Assembly (NCBI GenBank): GCA_963747255.1
Contig: CAVVEG010000017.1
Coordinates: 744,001-808,000 of the forward strand
Source: CAIYRG01 sp963747255
GTDB taxonomy: Bacteria; Pseudomonadota; Alphaproteobacteria; Micropepsales; Micropepsaceae
DNA length: 64,000 bases
Direction of reading: 5' to 3'
Shown: positions 54,043 through 62,656 of the stretch, one piece after another
Layout: each line of letters begins with the position of its first letter
Numbering within the stretch: the stretch's first letter is position 1
Position numbers and translations under genes: made by a program
Notes under the pieces: generated by a model
Told to the model about the DNA's origin: nothing
Databases searched by the model: none
What the model saw: the letters and a program-made list of their open reading frames with translations, nothing else

Positions 54043-56166
54043 TCACTCTGCTGCCATTTTGCTGGAGCTGACAAACATGCGCGAACATTGCGCCATGGTG
54101 TTACTCGCCCGCGCGATGGCGTTCGTCAAATAATAATCCGCGACCGGACTCTGCAAAGGCAGGGCGGATTCCACTTTGCCCGGGACCCCGATCTTCTCCC
54201 AGATGGCAGGATCGGCACCGACAGACCGGGGGAGACAATCCCGCTGCGCGAAATGCGGTGCATCCGAAACAATAGCCGCCCGAAGCGCTTCTACATTGTC
54301 GTAGGGCAGCGGTCGGCCCATTGCGCCCGAAAGAGCGCGCAAAATCGCCCAGTCTTCCCGCCCTTCGCCGGGAGGAAATGTCGCGCGTTCCCCAAGCTGA
54401 ACGCGGCCTTCGGAATTCACGTAGAGCCCGGACTTTTCCGTATAGGCGGCGCCCGGCAACAGAATATCGGCGCGATTCGCGCCCGCATCGCCGTGCGTGC
54501 CCTGATAAATCACAAAGGCGCGTCCAAGCCGATTCATATCGATTTCATCGGCGCCAAGCAGATAGACGAGATCGATCTCGCCACTTGCCGCTCCATCGAG
54601 AATACCGGTCGTATCCCGTCCCCCATTTTCCGGAACAAAACCAAGGTCGAGTGCGCCAACGCGGGCCGCCGCTGTGTGCAGCACATTAAATCCGTTCCAG
54701 CCGCCTTCGGACGGAGTGCCGGCGGGACCGATCATGCCGGTTTTGGAAGCGATCCGGGCGGCGAGTGCAAGAATGGCCGCGCCGTCAGGACGCGCTAATG
54801 CGCCCTGGCCGAGGATCAGCATCGGCCGTTTGGCTTCTGTCAGTGTGCGCGCAAACGCGTGACCTTCCTCTGCGATCTGCTGCAGCAGGGAAGCGTCTTG
54901 TCCCAACTGTTTATAGGGATAGGTCAGGTCAAGCGGCAGGCCCAGATTGGCGATGCGCAGATTTCCGCCCAACCAGGCCTTTCTGATTCGGGCGTTCAGG
55001 ACCGGTGCTTCCCAGCGGGGATTGGTTCCGATCAGAAGCAGGGCGTCCGCCGCCTCGATGCCGGCAAATCCTGTATTGAACAGATAACCCTGGCGCGGGT
55101 GACGCGCGAGTTTTGCGCCGTCCTGGCGGCAGTCCAGATTGCCGACGCCGATGCTCCGCATCAAGTCCTTGAGCGCCTTGATCTCTTCGGCAGCCGCGAG
55201 ATCGCCGGCGATTGCGGCAATCTGGTCCGCAGGCGAGGCTTTCAGCTTGCTCGCTACCAGCGTGAGGGCCTGATTCCATGTCGCAGGCTGCAGGCGCCCA
55301 TTCTGCCGGATATAGGGCTGATCGACGCGCTGGCGCCGCAAGCCATCCCAGACGAAGCGCGACTTGTCGCCAAGCCACTCCTCATTCACCGCCTCGTTCA
55401 CGCGCGGCAGGAAGCGCATAACTTCGCGGCCGCGCAAATCCACGCGGATGTTGCAACCCATCGCGTCCATCACATCGACAGACTCAGTCTTGCGCAATTC
55501 CCAGGGCCGCGCGGTGAAGGAGTATGGTTTTGAAAGCAACGCGCCGACCGGACAGAGGTCGATCACGTTCCCCGACAATTCGGACGCAATCGCCTCCTGC
55601 AGATAAGTGGTGATTTCCATGTCCTCGCTGCGCCCGGTTGCTCCGATGTCCGGAACGCCGGCGATTTCCGTGGCAAACCGCACACAACGGGTGCAGTGAA
55701 TGCATCGGTTCATGCTGGTCTTGACCAGCGGCCCCATATATTTGTCTTCCACGGCGCGCTTGAATTCGCGATAGCGCGTGAATGCGGCGCGGCCATAAGC
55801 CATGGCCTGATCCTGCAGATCGCATTCACCACCCTGGTCGCAAATTGGGCAATCCAGGGGATGATTGATCAGCAGAAACTCCATCACCCCTTCGCGCGCA
55901 CGCCGGGCGATAGGCGACTTCGTATTGATCTTTGCCGGGGTGCCGTCGCGATTTGGCGGAATATCCCGAACCTGTAACGCGCAGGACGCCTGCGGTTTGG
56001 GCGAACCGACCCATTCCACCAGACACATACGGCAGTTTCCGGCGATCGACAGGCGTTCGTGGTAGCAGAAGCGCGGAATTTCCGCTCCGGCGAGTTCGCA
56101 GGCCTGCAGCAGGGTCAGCGAAGGATCTGCATCGATCTCGCGGCCGTCGATGATGAGTTTTGTCAT
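54043..56166 (-). CDS. nuoG: NADH-quinone oxidoreductase subunit G
   Basis: NuoG is the largest peripheral subunit. The 707-residue protein has an N-terminal 2Fe-2S ferredoxin fold (CYHERLSIAGNCRMC), the HPLDCPICDQGGECDLQ cluster N5 site, a 4Fe-4S site CIHCTRC with DLCPVGAL, and then a molybdopterin-oxidoreductase-like domain without cofactor. The length is usual for alphaproteobacteria, shorter than E. coli (908). It follows a small inserted gene rather than nuoF directly; the gap is 37 bases. Confidence 0.97.
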   Translation of the reverse strand: MTKLIIDGREIDADPSLTLLQACELAGAEIPRFCYHERLSIAGNCRMCLVEWVGSPKPQASCALQVRDIPPNRDGTPAKINTKSPIARRAREGVMEFLLINHPLDCPICDQGGECDLQDQAMAYGRAAFTRYREFKRAVEDKYMGPLVKTSMNRCIHCTRCVRFATEIAGVPDIGATGRSEDMEITTYLQEAIASELSGNVIDLCPVGALLSKPYSFTARPWELRKTESVDVMDAMGCNIRVDLRGREVMRFLPRVNEAVNEEWLGDKSRFVWDGLRRQRVDQPYIRQNGRLQPATWNQALTLVASKLKASPADQIAAIAGDLAAAEEIKALKDLMRSIGVGNLDCRQDGAKLARHPRQGYLFNTGFAGIEAADALLLIGTNPRWEAPVLNARIRKAWLGGNLRIANLGLPLDLTYPYKQLGQDASLLQQIAEEGHAFARTLTEAKRPMLILGQGALARPDGAAILALAARIASKTGMIGPAGTPSEGGWNGFNVLHTAAARVGALDLGFVPENGGRDTTGILDGAASGEIDLVYLLGADEIDMNRLGRAFVIYQGTHGDAGANRADILLPGAAYTEKSGLYVNSEGRVQLGERATFPPGEGREDWAILRALSGAMGRPLPYDNVEALRAAIVSDAPHFAQRDCLPRSVGADPAIWEKIGVPGKVESALPLQSPVADYYLTNAIARASNTMAQCSRMFVSSSKMAAE

Positions 56167-56203
56167 GCGGCGTCCGCCTGAAGAATTGCCGGGAGGCGCA
56201 TTC

Positions 56204-56776
56204 TCAATTTCCGTCCAGTCGGCTGGCCGGATCGTTGCGGGAGATGCAGTCGTGCATCTTCAGCCAGTCGTCGGAAGCCGAATTGAGGCAGAAAAGAGCA
56301 ACCTGAGCAGGAGAACCGGAATTATCGCCGCCCGGCCCGGCATCGGAAAAAGAGTCGACGGGATCGGCGGAGAGAGTCGGATCCGCTGCCGGACCGCGCT
56401 CAGACAAAGGATCGGCGGCAGGTGTCGCATCCGGGTCGGGATCAGCCGCGTCCAATTGCGCCGAAAGCTGAATCTGTCCCATATCGATTCGGCCGTCGGT
56501 CAGAAAGCCATTCAGATCGAGCCATGCGCCGACAAACTCGGCGGCTGAGTTCTCATCGCTGATGCAGCCCTGCAATTCTGCGCTGCTTACGCCTGCGGCG
56601 GTGCACATCTGTTCGGCAGTCGGGAATTTGATGGCGGGCTCCGCCGCATCGGCAGTCGCCCGCGTCTGGCGTGGATGCAGAAGCGCCTGGTAATGCGTCG
56701 CGCCAAAGAGCGCGACGACGCCGAGAACCATTGAGCCGCCCAGGCCGCCGGCAATCCAGTCGGATCTTGTGGCCAT
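56204..56776 (-). CDS. Single-span protein of unknown function with paired cysteines, inside the nuo operon
   Basis: ATG 56776 has GGAG (overlapping the nuoF stop) before it, so it is translationally linked to nuoF. The 190-residue protein has one span (about 8-27) and a likely periplasmic remainder. Cys58 and Cys71 (12 residues between) are followed by ISDEN; Cys163 and Cys177 (13 between) are followed by ISRND. The middle (about 108-150) is rich in Asp and Pro, with repeated AADP. The two cysteine modules look like an internal repeat. I do not recognise the family. Position between nuoF and nuoG suggests a complex I accessory or assembly role, by inference only. Confidence 0.72.
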   Translation of the reverse strand: MATRSDWIAGGLGGSMVLGVVALFGATHYQALLHPRQTRATADAAEPAIKFPTAEQMCTAAGVSSAELQGCISDENSAAEFVGAWLDLNGFLTDGRIDMGQIQLSAQLDAADPDPDATPAADPLSERGPAADPTLSADPVDSFSDAGPGGDNSGSPAQVALFCLNSASDDWLKMHDCISRNDPASRLDGN

Positions 56777-56779
56777 CAA

Positions 56780-58072
56780 TTACTCCGCCGCCTGCGTCAT
56801 TTGCACGGGCGCCTGGGAGGCGGCAATTCGCCGTTCCAGCTCGGGTCGGAAATGACGGATCAAACCCTGGATCGGCCAAGCCGCCGCATCGCCAAGCGCG
56901 CAGATCGTATGACCTTCGATTTCCTTGCTAACCTCCTGAAGCAGGTCAATCTCGGGCGAAACGGCGTCTCCGACAACAAGACGATCCATGACGCGGCGCA
57001 TCCAGCCACAACCTTCGCGACAGGGCGTGCATTGGCCGCAGGATTCGTGCTGGTAAAAGGCCGCGAGCCGCGCAATCGCCTTCACGATATCCGTGCTCTT
57101 GTCCATGACGATAACGGCCGCAGTGCCGAGTCCCGACTGAACCTCTTTCAGGGAATCGAAATCCATAAGGACCGTGTCACAGATCGATTTCGGAATCAGC
57201 GGTACCGATGATCCGCCGGGAATGACCGCAAGAAGATTGTCCCAGCCGCCGCGAACCCCGCCAGCATGCCCGTCAATGAGTTCGCGCAGCGGAATTCCCA
57301 TGGCCTCTTCCACATTGCAGGGCCGGTTCACATGGCCCGATATGCAGAAAACCTTGGTTCCGGTGTTGTTCGGCCGTCCTATGGACGCAAACCACTCTGC
57401 GCCCCGACGCAGAATTGCCGGGGCAACTGCGATGGATTCGACGTTGTTGACGGTGGTCGGGCAGCCATAGAGGCCGACATTCGCCGGGAAAGGCGGCTTC
57501 AACCGTGGCATGCCCTTTTTGCCTTCGAGGCTTTCGAGCAGCGCGGTTTCCTCGCCGCATATATAGGCGCCCGCGCCATGGTGCAGGACAACGTCTAGGT
57601 CCCAGCCGTGAACATTGTTTCTGCCGATCAGATTTGCCACGTAAGCCTGATCGATTGCGGCCTGGAGAACTTCGCGTTCGCGAATGAATTCGCCGCGAAT
57701 ATAGATGTAGCAGGCATGCGCACGCATCGCGAAACATGCAAACAGGCAACCCTCGATAAGAAGCTGGGGGTCGTGCCGCATGATATCGCGGTCCTTGCAG
57801 GTGCCGGGCTCCGACTCATCGGCGTTGACCACGAGGTAATGCGGGCGCTCCTTTACTTCTTTCGGCATGAACGACCATTTCAGGCCGGTGGGAAATCCCG
57901 CTCCACCCCGTCCACGGAGACCCGATTTCTTCATCACGTCCACGATGGCGTCCGGTCCCCTTTCCAGAATCGCCTTGGTGCCATCCCACGAGCCGCGCCT
58001 GCGGGCCGCGTCGAGACGCCAATCCTCAAAACCGTAGAGGTTGGTGAAAATGCGGTCTTTGTCGGCAAGCAT
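56780..58072 (-). CDS. nuoF: NADH-quinone oxidoreductase subunit F
   Basis: NuoF binds NADH and FMN and carries cluster N3. The 430-residue protein has GLRGRGGAGFPTGLKWSF (NADH/FMN loop), ADESEPGTCKDRDI, EETALLESLEGKKG and the cluster site ESCGQCTPCREG, with a later Cys in TICALGDAAAW. It starts 12 bases after nuoE. Confidence 0.98.
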   Translation of the reverse strand: MLADKDRIFTNLYGFEDWRLDAARRRGSWDGTKAILERGPDAIVDVMKKSGLRGRGGAGFPTGLKWSFMPKEVKERPHYLVVNADESEPGTCKDRDIMRHDPQLLIEGCLFACFAMRAHACYIYIRGEFIREREVLQAAIDQAYVANLIGRNNVHGWDLDVVLHHGAGAYICGEETALLESLEGKKGMPRLKPPFPANVGLYGCPTTVNNVESIAVAPAILRRGAEWFASIGRPNNTGTKVFCISGHVNRPCNVEEAMGIPLRELIDGHAGGVRGGWDNLLAVIPGGSSVPLIPKSICDTVLMDFDSLKEVQSGLGTAAVIVMDKSTDIVKAIARLAAFYQHESCGQCTPCREGCGWMRRVMDRLVVGDAVSPEIDLLQEVSKEIEGHTICALGDAAAWPIQGLIRHFRPELERRIAASQAPVQMTQAAE

Positions 58073-58084
58073 CGGTTTTTCGGC

Positions 58085-58709
58085 TCAGGTTTTCGCGGTC
58101 GTTTCGAAAGCGGCTGTATCGATCAATGTCGTCCGGCCGCCCAGGGGCTCGGAGGAACGGCGCTCCGACTGGGGTCCGGGCCTGGGTTGTTCGCCCATCC
58201 GGTAAGCGGCCAGGATGGTTTCAAATTTCGCTGCATCCAGATCCTCATAAGGATCCTTGTCGATCAGCACCATCGGAGCGTTGACGCAGGCGCCGAGACA
58301 TTCCATTTCGGTCCAGGAGAATGCGCCGTCCGGCGAGATTGTCCCCTGCTCCCGGTGAATGTGTTTTTTGCAAACGGCAACGATGTCGTCTGACCCGCGC
58401 AGCCAGCAGGGCGTGGTGGTGCAGACCTGCACGAGGTGTTTGCCGACCGGGTGCAGATTGAACATTGTGTAGAAGGTGGCAACCTCGAGCACCCGGACAT
58501 AGGGCATGCCGAGCATGCGCCCGACTTCCTCGATCATCGGCCGGGTAACCCAGCCTTCCTGCTCCTGGGCGCGCCACAGAATCGGGAATGACGGCCGAGG
58601 CCTGCCGGCCCGGCGGATATTTATTCATCTGCTCCGTACACCACGCGGCATTTTCCGGCGTGAAGGCGAAATGTGCGGGCTGATGCTCGGCAAGGCGACG
58701 CAGCGCCAT
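58085..58709 (-). CDS. nuoE: NADH-quinone oxidoreductase subunit E, frame broken as written
   Basis: NuoE carries a 2Fe-2S cluster (N1a) next to NuoF. The start MALRRLAEHQPAHFAF and the stretch to ASAVIP are in one frame; the rest, from ILWRAQEQEGWVTRPMIEEVG through VCTTTPCWLRG and ECLGACVNAP (four cluster cysteines), is in the +1 frame. Removing one base from the run at 58583-58585 (CCC on the minus strand) restores 207 residues. The C-terminus has a short extra tail. It follows nuoD by 34 bases. A one-base error is the simplest explanation. Confidence 0.93.
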
Positions 58710-58743
58710 CAGTGAATCCGTTTCAGTGCTGGTTGCAAAAGCG

Positions 58744-59931
58744 TCATCGATCGATCTCGCCGAACACGATATCGATGGAGCCAAGAACGGCGGAGACGTC
58801 GGCCAGCATGTGACCCCGGCAAAGTAAGTCCATCGCCTGCAGATGCAGGTAGCTGGGCGGCCGGAATTTGCAGCGATAGGATTTGTTGCTGCCGTCCGAG
58901 ACCAGATAAACGCCGAATTCGCCTTTCGGGGCTTCCACGGCCGCATAAACCTCGCCAGCCGGCAGATGATAACCCTCCGTGTACAGCTTGAAATGATGGA
59001 TCAGCGCTTCCATCGAGCGTTTCATTTCGGCCCGCCTCGGCGGCACAACCTTGCCATCCGCAGTCATCACCGGGCCTGACGGCATTTTCTGCAGGCACTG
59101 CTGCATGATCGAATTCGACTGGCGCATCTCTTCCATGCGCATCAGGTAACGATCATAGCAGTCGCCGTTTTTTCCAACCGGAATCCTGAACTCCAGATCG
59201 GAATAACATTCATAGGGCTGAGCGCGGCGCAGATCCCAGGCGTAGCCGGTCGAACGCAGCATCACGCCAGTCATGCCCCAGGCGAGCGCGTCTTCCTTCG
59301 ACAGAATGCCGATATCGACATTGCGCTGCTTGAAGATGCGGTTTTCCGTCAGCAACTCCTCGATATCGTCCAGCACCCCGGGGAAGTGTTCGCAAAATCC
59401 GCCGATATCGTCGAGCAGCGATTGCGTAACGTCCTGATGCACGCCCCCGGGACGGAAATAATTGGCGTGCAGGCGCGCACCCGATGCGCGCTCATAGAAC
59501 TCCATCAGCTTTTCGCGTTCTTCGAAACCCCAGAGCGGTGGGGTCAGCGCGCCGACATCCATGGCCTGTGTCGTGACATTCAGCAGATGGTTGAGGAGAC
59601 GGCCGATCTCGCAGAAAAGCACGCGGATATATTGCGCCCGCGGCGGAACGGTGATGCCGAGCAGTTTTTCCTGCGCCAGCGCAAAGGCGTGTTCCTGATT
59701 CATCGGGCAGACATAATCGAGGCGATCGAGATAGGGCATCGCCTGCATATAGGTCTTCTGCTCCATCAGTTTTTCGGTGCCGCGATGCAGAAGCCCGATA
59801 TGCGGATCGACGCGCTGCACGATTTCTCCGTCGAGTTCCAACACAAGGCGGAGCACGCCATGCGCTGCGGGATGCTGCGGTCCGAAATTTATGCTGAACG
59901 TCCGGTCGGCTTCGGCGGGAGCACCACTCAT
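58744..59931 (-). CDS. nuoD: NADH-quinone oxidoreductase subunit D
   Basis: NuoD (49-kDa type) forms the quinone site with NuoB. The 395-residue protein has NFGPQHPAAHGVLRL, HIGLLHRGTEKLME, and the C-terminal end DIVFGEIDR. It is separate from NuoC, as in most alphaproteobacteria. The start overlaps the nuoC stop by four bases (ATGA). Confidence 0.98.
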   Translation of the reverse strand: MSGAPAEADRTFSINFGPQHPAAHGVLRLVLELDGEIVQRVDPHIGLLHRGTEKLMEQKTYMQAMPYLDRLDYVCPMNQEHAFALAQEKLLGITVPPRAQYIRVLFCEIGRLLNHLLNVTTQAMDVGALTPPLWGFEEREKLMEFYERASGARLHANYFRPGGVHQDVTQSLLDDIGGFCEHFPGVLDDIEELLTENRIFKQRNVDIGILSKEDALAWGMTGVMLRSTGYAWDLRRAQPYECYSDLEFRIPVGKNGDCYDRYLMRMEEMRQSNSIMQQCLQKMPSGPVMTADGKVVPPRRAEMKRSMEALIHHFKLYTEGYHLPAGEVYAAVEAPKGEFGVYLVSDGSNKSYRCKFRPPSYLHLQAMDLLCRGHMLADVSAVLGSIDIVFGEIDR

Positions 59932-60539
59932 CGTCTGGGCGTGTCCTTGCCTTTATCTTCGTGCCAGGGGCGGATGTAACTCGCGCCCTCCCATGGCGAC
60001 AGGAAATCGAAGTCACGCCATTCCTGCACCAGCTTGACCGGCTCGTAGATCACGCGCTTCTGTTCGTCGTCCCAGCGAACCTCGACATAGCCGGTGAGAG
60101 GAAAATCCTTGCGCAGCGGATAGCCGGTAAAACCGTAGTCGGTGAGGATGCGCCGGAGATCGGGATGTCCGGAAAACAGAATCCCGTACATGTCGAAGGC
60201 TTCGCGCTCGAACCAGTTGGCCGAGGGATATACCGAAACCACCGAAGGAACCGCGGTTTCCCCGTCCGTTTGGACCTTGACCCGTATCCGCAAATTCTTC
60301 TCGATCGAAAGCAGATGATAGACCACGTCGAAACGGCGCGCGCGGTTGGGATAATCGACACCGCAGATATCGATGGGCACACGGAACCGGCACTCCTCGT
60401 CATCGCGGAGAAAAGAGAGAAACGGGACGACAGCCTGCGCTTCGATTTTGGCCGTGAGTTCACCAAAGGCGATGGAACATTCAGCATCCGGCCATTTCGT
60501 CCTGATGCGGTTTTCGAGTGTTTCCAGTTCGGCCGTCAT
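59928..60539 (-). CDS. nuoC: NADH-quinone oxidoreductase subunit C
   Basis: NuoC (30-kDa type) supports the NuoD/NuoI junction. The 203-residue protein shows DICGVDYPNRARRFDVVYHLLS, PSANWFEREAFDMYGI, and LRRILTDYGFTGYPLRKDFPL. It is coupled to nuoD (ATGA) and follows nuoB by seven bases. Confidence 0.98.
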   Translation of the reverse strand: MTAELETLENRIRTKWPDAECSIAFGELTAKIEAQAVVPFLSFLRDDEECRFRVPIDICGVDYPNRARRFDVVYHLLSIEKNLRIRVKVQTDGETAVPSVVSVYPSANWFEREAFDMYGILFSGHPDLRRILTDYGFTGYPLRKDFPLTGYVEVRWDDEQKRVIYEPVKLVQEWRDFDFLSPWEGASYIRPWHEDKGKDTPRR

Positions 60540-60546
60540 CGGGTCA

Positions 60547-61056
60547 TCACCGCTCGATCGTGCCGGTGCGGCGGATCTTCCGCTGCAGCAGCATGATCCC
60601 GTAAATCAGCGCTTCCGCCGTCGGCGGACAGCCGGGCACGTAAACATCCACGGGCACGATCCGATCGCAACCGCGCACGACGGAATAGGAAAAATGATAG
60701 TAGCCGCCGCCATTGGCGCAGGAGCCCATGGAGATCACATAGCGCGGTTCCGGCATCTGGTCGTAAACCTTGCGCAGCGCTGGCGCCATTTTATTGGTAA
60801 GGGTTCCCGCGACGATCATTACATCGGACTGCCGTGGCGACGCGCGCGGGGCAACGCCGAAGCGCTCCATGTCCCAGCGCGGCATCGCGGCCTGCATCAT
60901 TTCGACAGCGCAGCAGGCAAGCCCGAATGTCATCCACATCAGCGAGCCCGTCCGGGCCCAGTTGATTAGCGCATCGGCGCTGGAGACCAGAAATCCCTTG
61001 TCCTGCAGCTCGGCATTGAGCACGCCGAAATAGGGATCGTTCTGTGAATTATCCAC
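60547..61056 (-). CDS. nuoB: NADH-quinone oxidoreductase subunit B
   Basis: NuoB carries the terminal cluster N2, which reduces quinone. The 169-residue protein has the tandem cysteines in GLACCAVEMM, GSCANGGGYY and VPGCPPTAEAL. It lies between nuoA (36 bases upstream) and nuoC. Confidence 0.98.
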   Translation of the reverse strand: MDNSQNDPYFGVLNAELQDKGFLVSSADALINWARTGSLMWMTFGLACCAVEMMQAAMPRWDMERFGVAPRASPRQSDVMIVAGTLTNKMAPALRKVYDQMPEPRYVISMGSCANGGGYYHFSYSVVRGCDRIVPVDVYVPGCPPTAEALIYGIMLLQRKIRRTGTIER

Positions 61057-61092
61057 GCATTGCTCCCTGCGCGGCCAGACCGCAGGGGTCGA

Positions 61093-61458
61093 TCATTCCC
61101 ATTCGAGCGCCCCTTTCTTCCACTCGTAGATGAAGCCGACCGTGAGGATTCCGAGAAATACCGTCATCGACCAGAAGCCGAACCCACCGATCGATTTCAA
61201 TGCGATCGCCCAAGGAAAAAGAAAAGCGACTTCGAGGTCGAAAATGATGAACAGGATTGAGACCAGATAGAAACGCACATCGAATTTCATGCGCGCGTCG
61301 TCAAAGGCGGGAAAGCCGCATTCATAGGCGGAGAGCTTTTCGGGATCAGGTTTGGACGGCGCGAGCACAAAGGGCAGCACCAGAAGCACGCCCCCGAGCA
61401 CAAACGCGATCACGATGAAAATCAGTATGGGCAAATATTGCAGCAGAAAGGCGTCCAT
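61093..61458 (-). CDS. nuoA: NADH-quinone oxidoreductase subunit A
   Basis: NuoA is a three-span subunit next to NuoH and NuoJ. ATG 61458 (MDAFLLQYLPILIF) gives 121 residues; Met four codons upstream is also possible. The family loop YECGFPAFDDARMKFDVRFYL is present (seen as YECGF and MKFDVRFYL). It is the first gene of the operon, so the promoter should be between here and the tRNA terminator at 61592, but I could not identify it. Confidence 0.96.
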   Translation of the reverse strand: MDAFLLQYLPILIFIVIAFVLGGVLLVLPFVLAPSKPDPEKLSAYECGFPAFDDARMKFDVRFYLVSILFIIFDLEVAFLFPWAIALKSIGGFGFWSMTVFLGILTVGFIYEWKKGALEWE

Positions 61459-61591
61459 TTTCGCTCGCATGCCTGGCTTTGGTGTGGCAGTTTTCCCGCC
61501 TGTTTGCAAAGGCTCGCAGGCGCGGAACGGCGTGCGCGCAAGGACGTGCCACAGCTTGCAGGCGGCGCGCGCGGTTAGAGCAAGATTCGAA

Positions 61592-61627
61592 ACGAAAGAA
61601 AAGACTTCAGGTCCGGATTTTCTGAAG
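61592..61627 (-). terminator. Rho-independent terminator of tRNA-Asp
   Basis: Just after the tRNA 3' end, the minus strand has CTTCAG (61627-61622), an 11-base loop, CTGAAG (61610-61605) and then TCTTTTCTTT. The stem is short but the T run is good. Confidence 0.6.
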
Positions 61628-61629
61628 AT

Positions 61630-61706
61630 TGGCGGGAGCGACGGGGCTCGAACCCGCGACCTACGGCGTGACAGGCCGTCACTCTAACCAACTGAGCTAC
61701 GCCCCC
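61630..61706 (-). tRNA. tRNA-Asp (GTC)
   Basis: A full 77-base cloverleaf: acceptor GGGGGCG pairs with CGCTCCC (one G-T), discriminator G, encoded CCA at 61632-61630. D arm GCTCAGTTGGTTAGAGT, anticodon stem ACGGC/GCCGT with loop CTGTCAC (anticodon GTC), and T arm with GGTTCGAGC. Confidence 0.97.
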
Positions 61707-61741
61707 GCAGGGCAATGGGTCCAATTCTTCAGAAACAGCGG

Positions 61742-61769
61742 ATGTAAGCGGCCGCACTGGAGGTGTCAA
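61742..61769 (-). promoter_or_regulatory. tRNA-Asp promoter
   Basis: On the minus strand a consensus TTGACA (61769-61764) is followed after 16 bases by TTACAT (61747-61742), or after 17 by TACATC. The -10 element is about 36 bases before the tRNA. Confidence 0.6.
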
Positions 61770-62168
61770 GGCAGGGTGGGTGGTGAGCCGCGCGTTGAGA
61801 TGGAAAAGGGAACACACGCTGCTTTTTGGCGTGCCGCCGCAAAACAGAATTCGTACACACGCATCGTCACCAGCGACGTCGTGCAACTCGTTTGTTCGAA
61901 CACGTCCTTCGATGATCGACAGATGCATTGCGATCGCGAAGCCGTAAAGGGGCCGGGGGGACTTATTTTCGGCGTGGCCGGGTAGGCGGATCGTCCCCAC
62001 ACACAAATGGTGCTGACGGGCTGGATCACAGAGGAGTGAGAATACGCGAAATTGGGAACCTGGCGTCCCGAACCTGCCCGCATGCCGGCTGGGGATTCTT
62101 GCGGAATTTGCGCAAATGGCGCATAGAAATCTGCGATTTTGGGGGTTTTCGGAGTTGACGGGCGCAAC
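61770..62168. other. Intergenic region, nothing recognised
   Basis: About 400 bases between the tRNA promoter and the DUF2946-like gene. The open frames here on either strand have no family resemblance and no good ribosome-binding site. The last 30 bases contain GGAG (62151-62154), upstream of the plus-strand gene. Confidence 0.55.
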
Positions 62169-62546
62169 GTGACGCAATTTCTGGAAATTCGGTCCGGTAC
62201 CGTAACGCCGCGGAGTTTCGTGGCGCTGCTGGTTGCGATTGCATTCGCGCTTCAATGTTTTCTGACCCAAACCCATATACACGGTCTGCCGCAGCATCCC
62301 GAGTTGCTGGCCCATGTCAAACTTGGCGCCAGCACGCCGGCAGGCGGCGAAACACCGGCCGACAACAGCCCGCTCGACTGTCCCTATTGCCAGGCGGTTG
62401 CGCATAGCGGTTTCTTCTTTACGCCCGCGGCGCCCCTGCTCCGCCTGCCGGTTGCGCTCGGCGAGCAGATCCTTCCGCCGATCACGGTCCAGATCATCAA
62501 AAGCGCCGCGATATTCAGCCGGCGAAGCCGCTCACCACCCCGCTAA
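62169..62546 (+). CDS. DUF2946-like small exported/membrane protein
   Basis: The frame gives about 125 residues from GTG 62169 (a TTG at 62139 is also possible; the ribosome-binding site is weak). A hydrophobic N-terminal segment (about 15-33) is followed by a His-containing stretch (THIHGLPQHP) and a CPYCQAV motif, then two moderately hydrophobic segments. The CxxC and small size resemble DUF2946 proteins, often found near metal uptake or efflux genes. A metal-related role is an inference. It lies 110 bases before the efflux lipoprotein gene. Confidence 0.55.
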   Translation: MTQFLEIRSGTVTPRSFVALLVAIAFALQCFLTQTHIHGLPQHPELLAHVKLGASTPAGGETPADNSPLDCPYCQAVAHSGFFFTPAAPLLRLPVALGEQILPPITVQIIKSAAIFSRRSRSPPR

Positions 62547-62656
62547 TCCGAAATCCAGCGTGTTGCGGCCGCTTATGCGGCTGCTGCCTGGCGCACGGCA
62601 CGCAATGCCGGTGCGCAGACCAGGCGGATCGTTCGGCACAGCAACGTGGTGCACCG

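Noticed and set aside
3574..58709. Programmed +1 frameshifting as a genome-wide system
   Set aside because: Only two of six breaks share CCC-G, one is a -1 break, and none has a stop codon or stimulatory element in place. Random indel error fits better.
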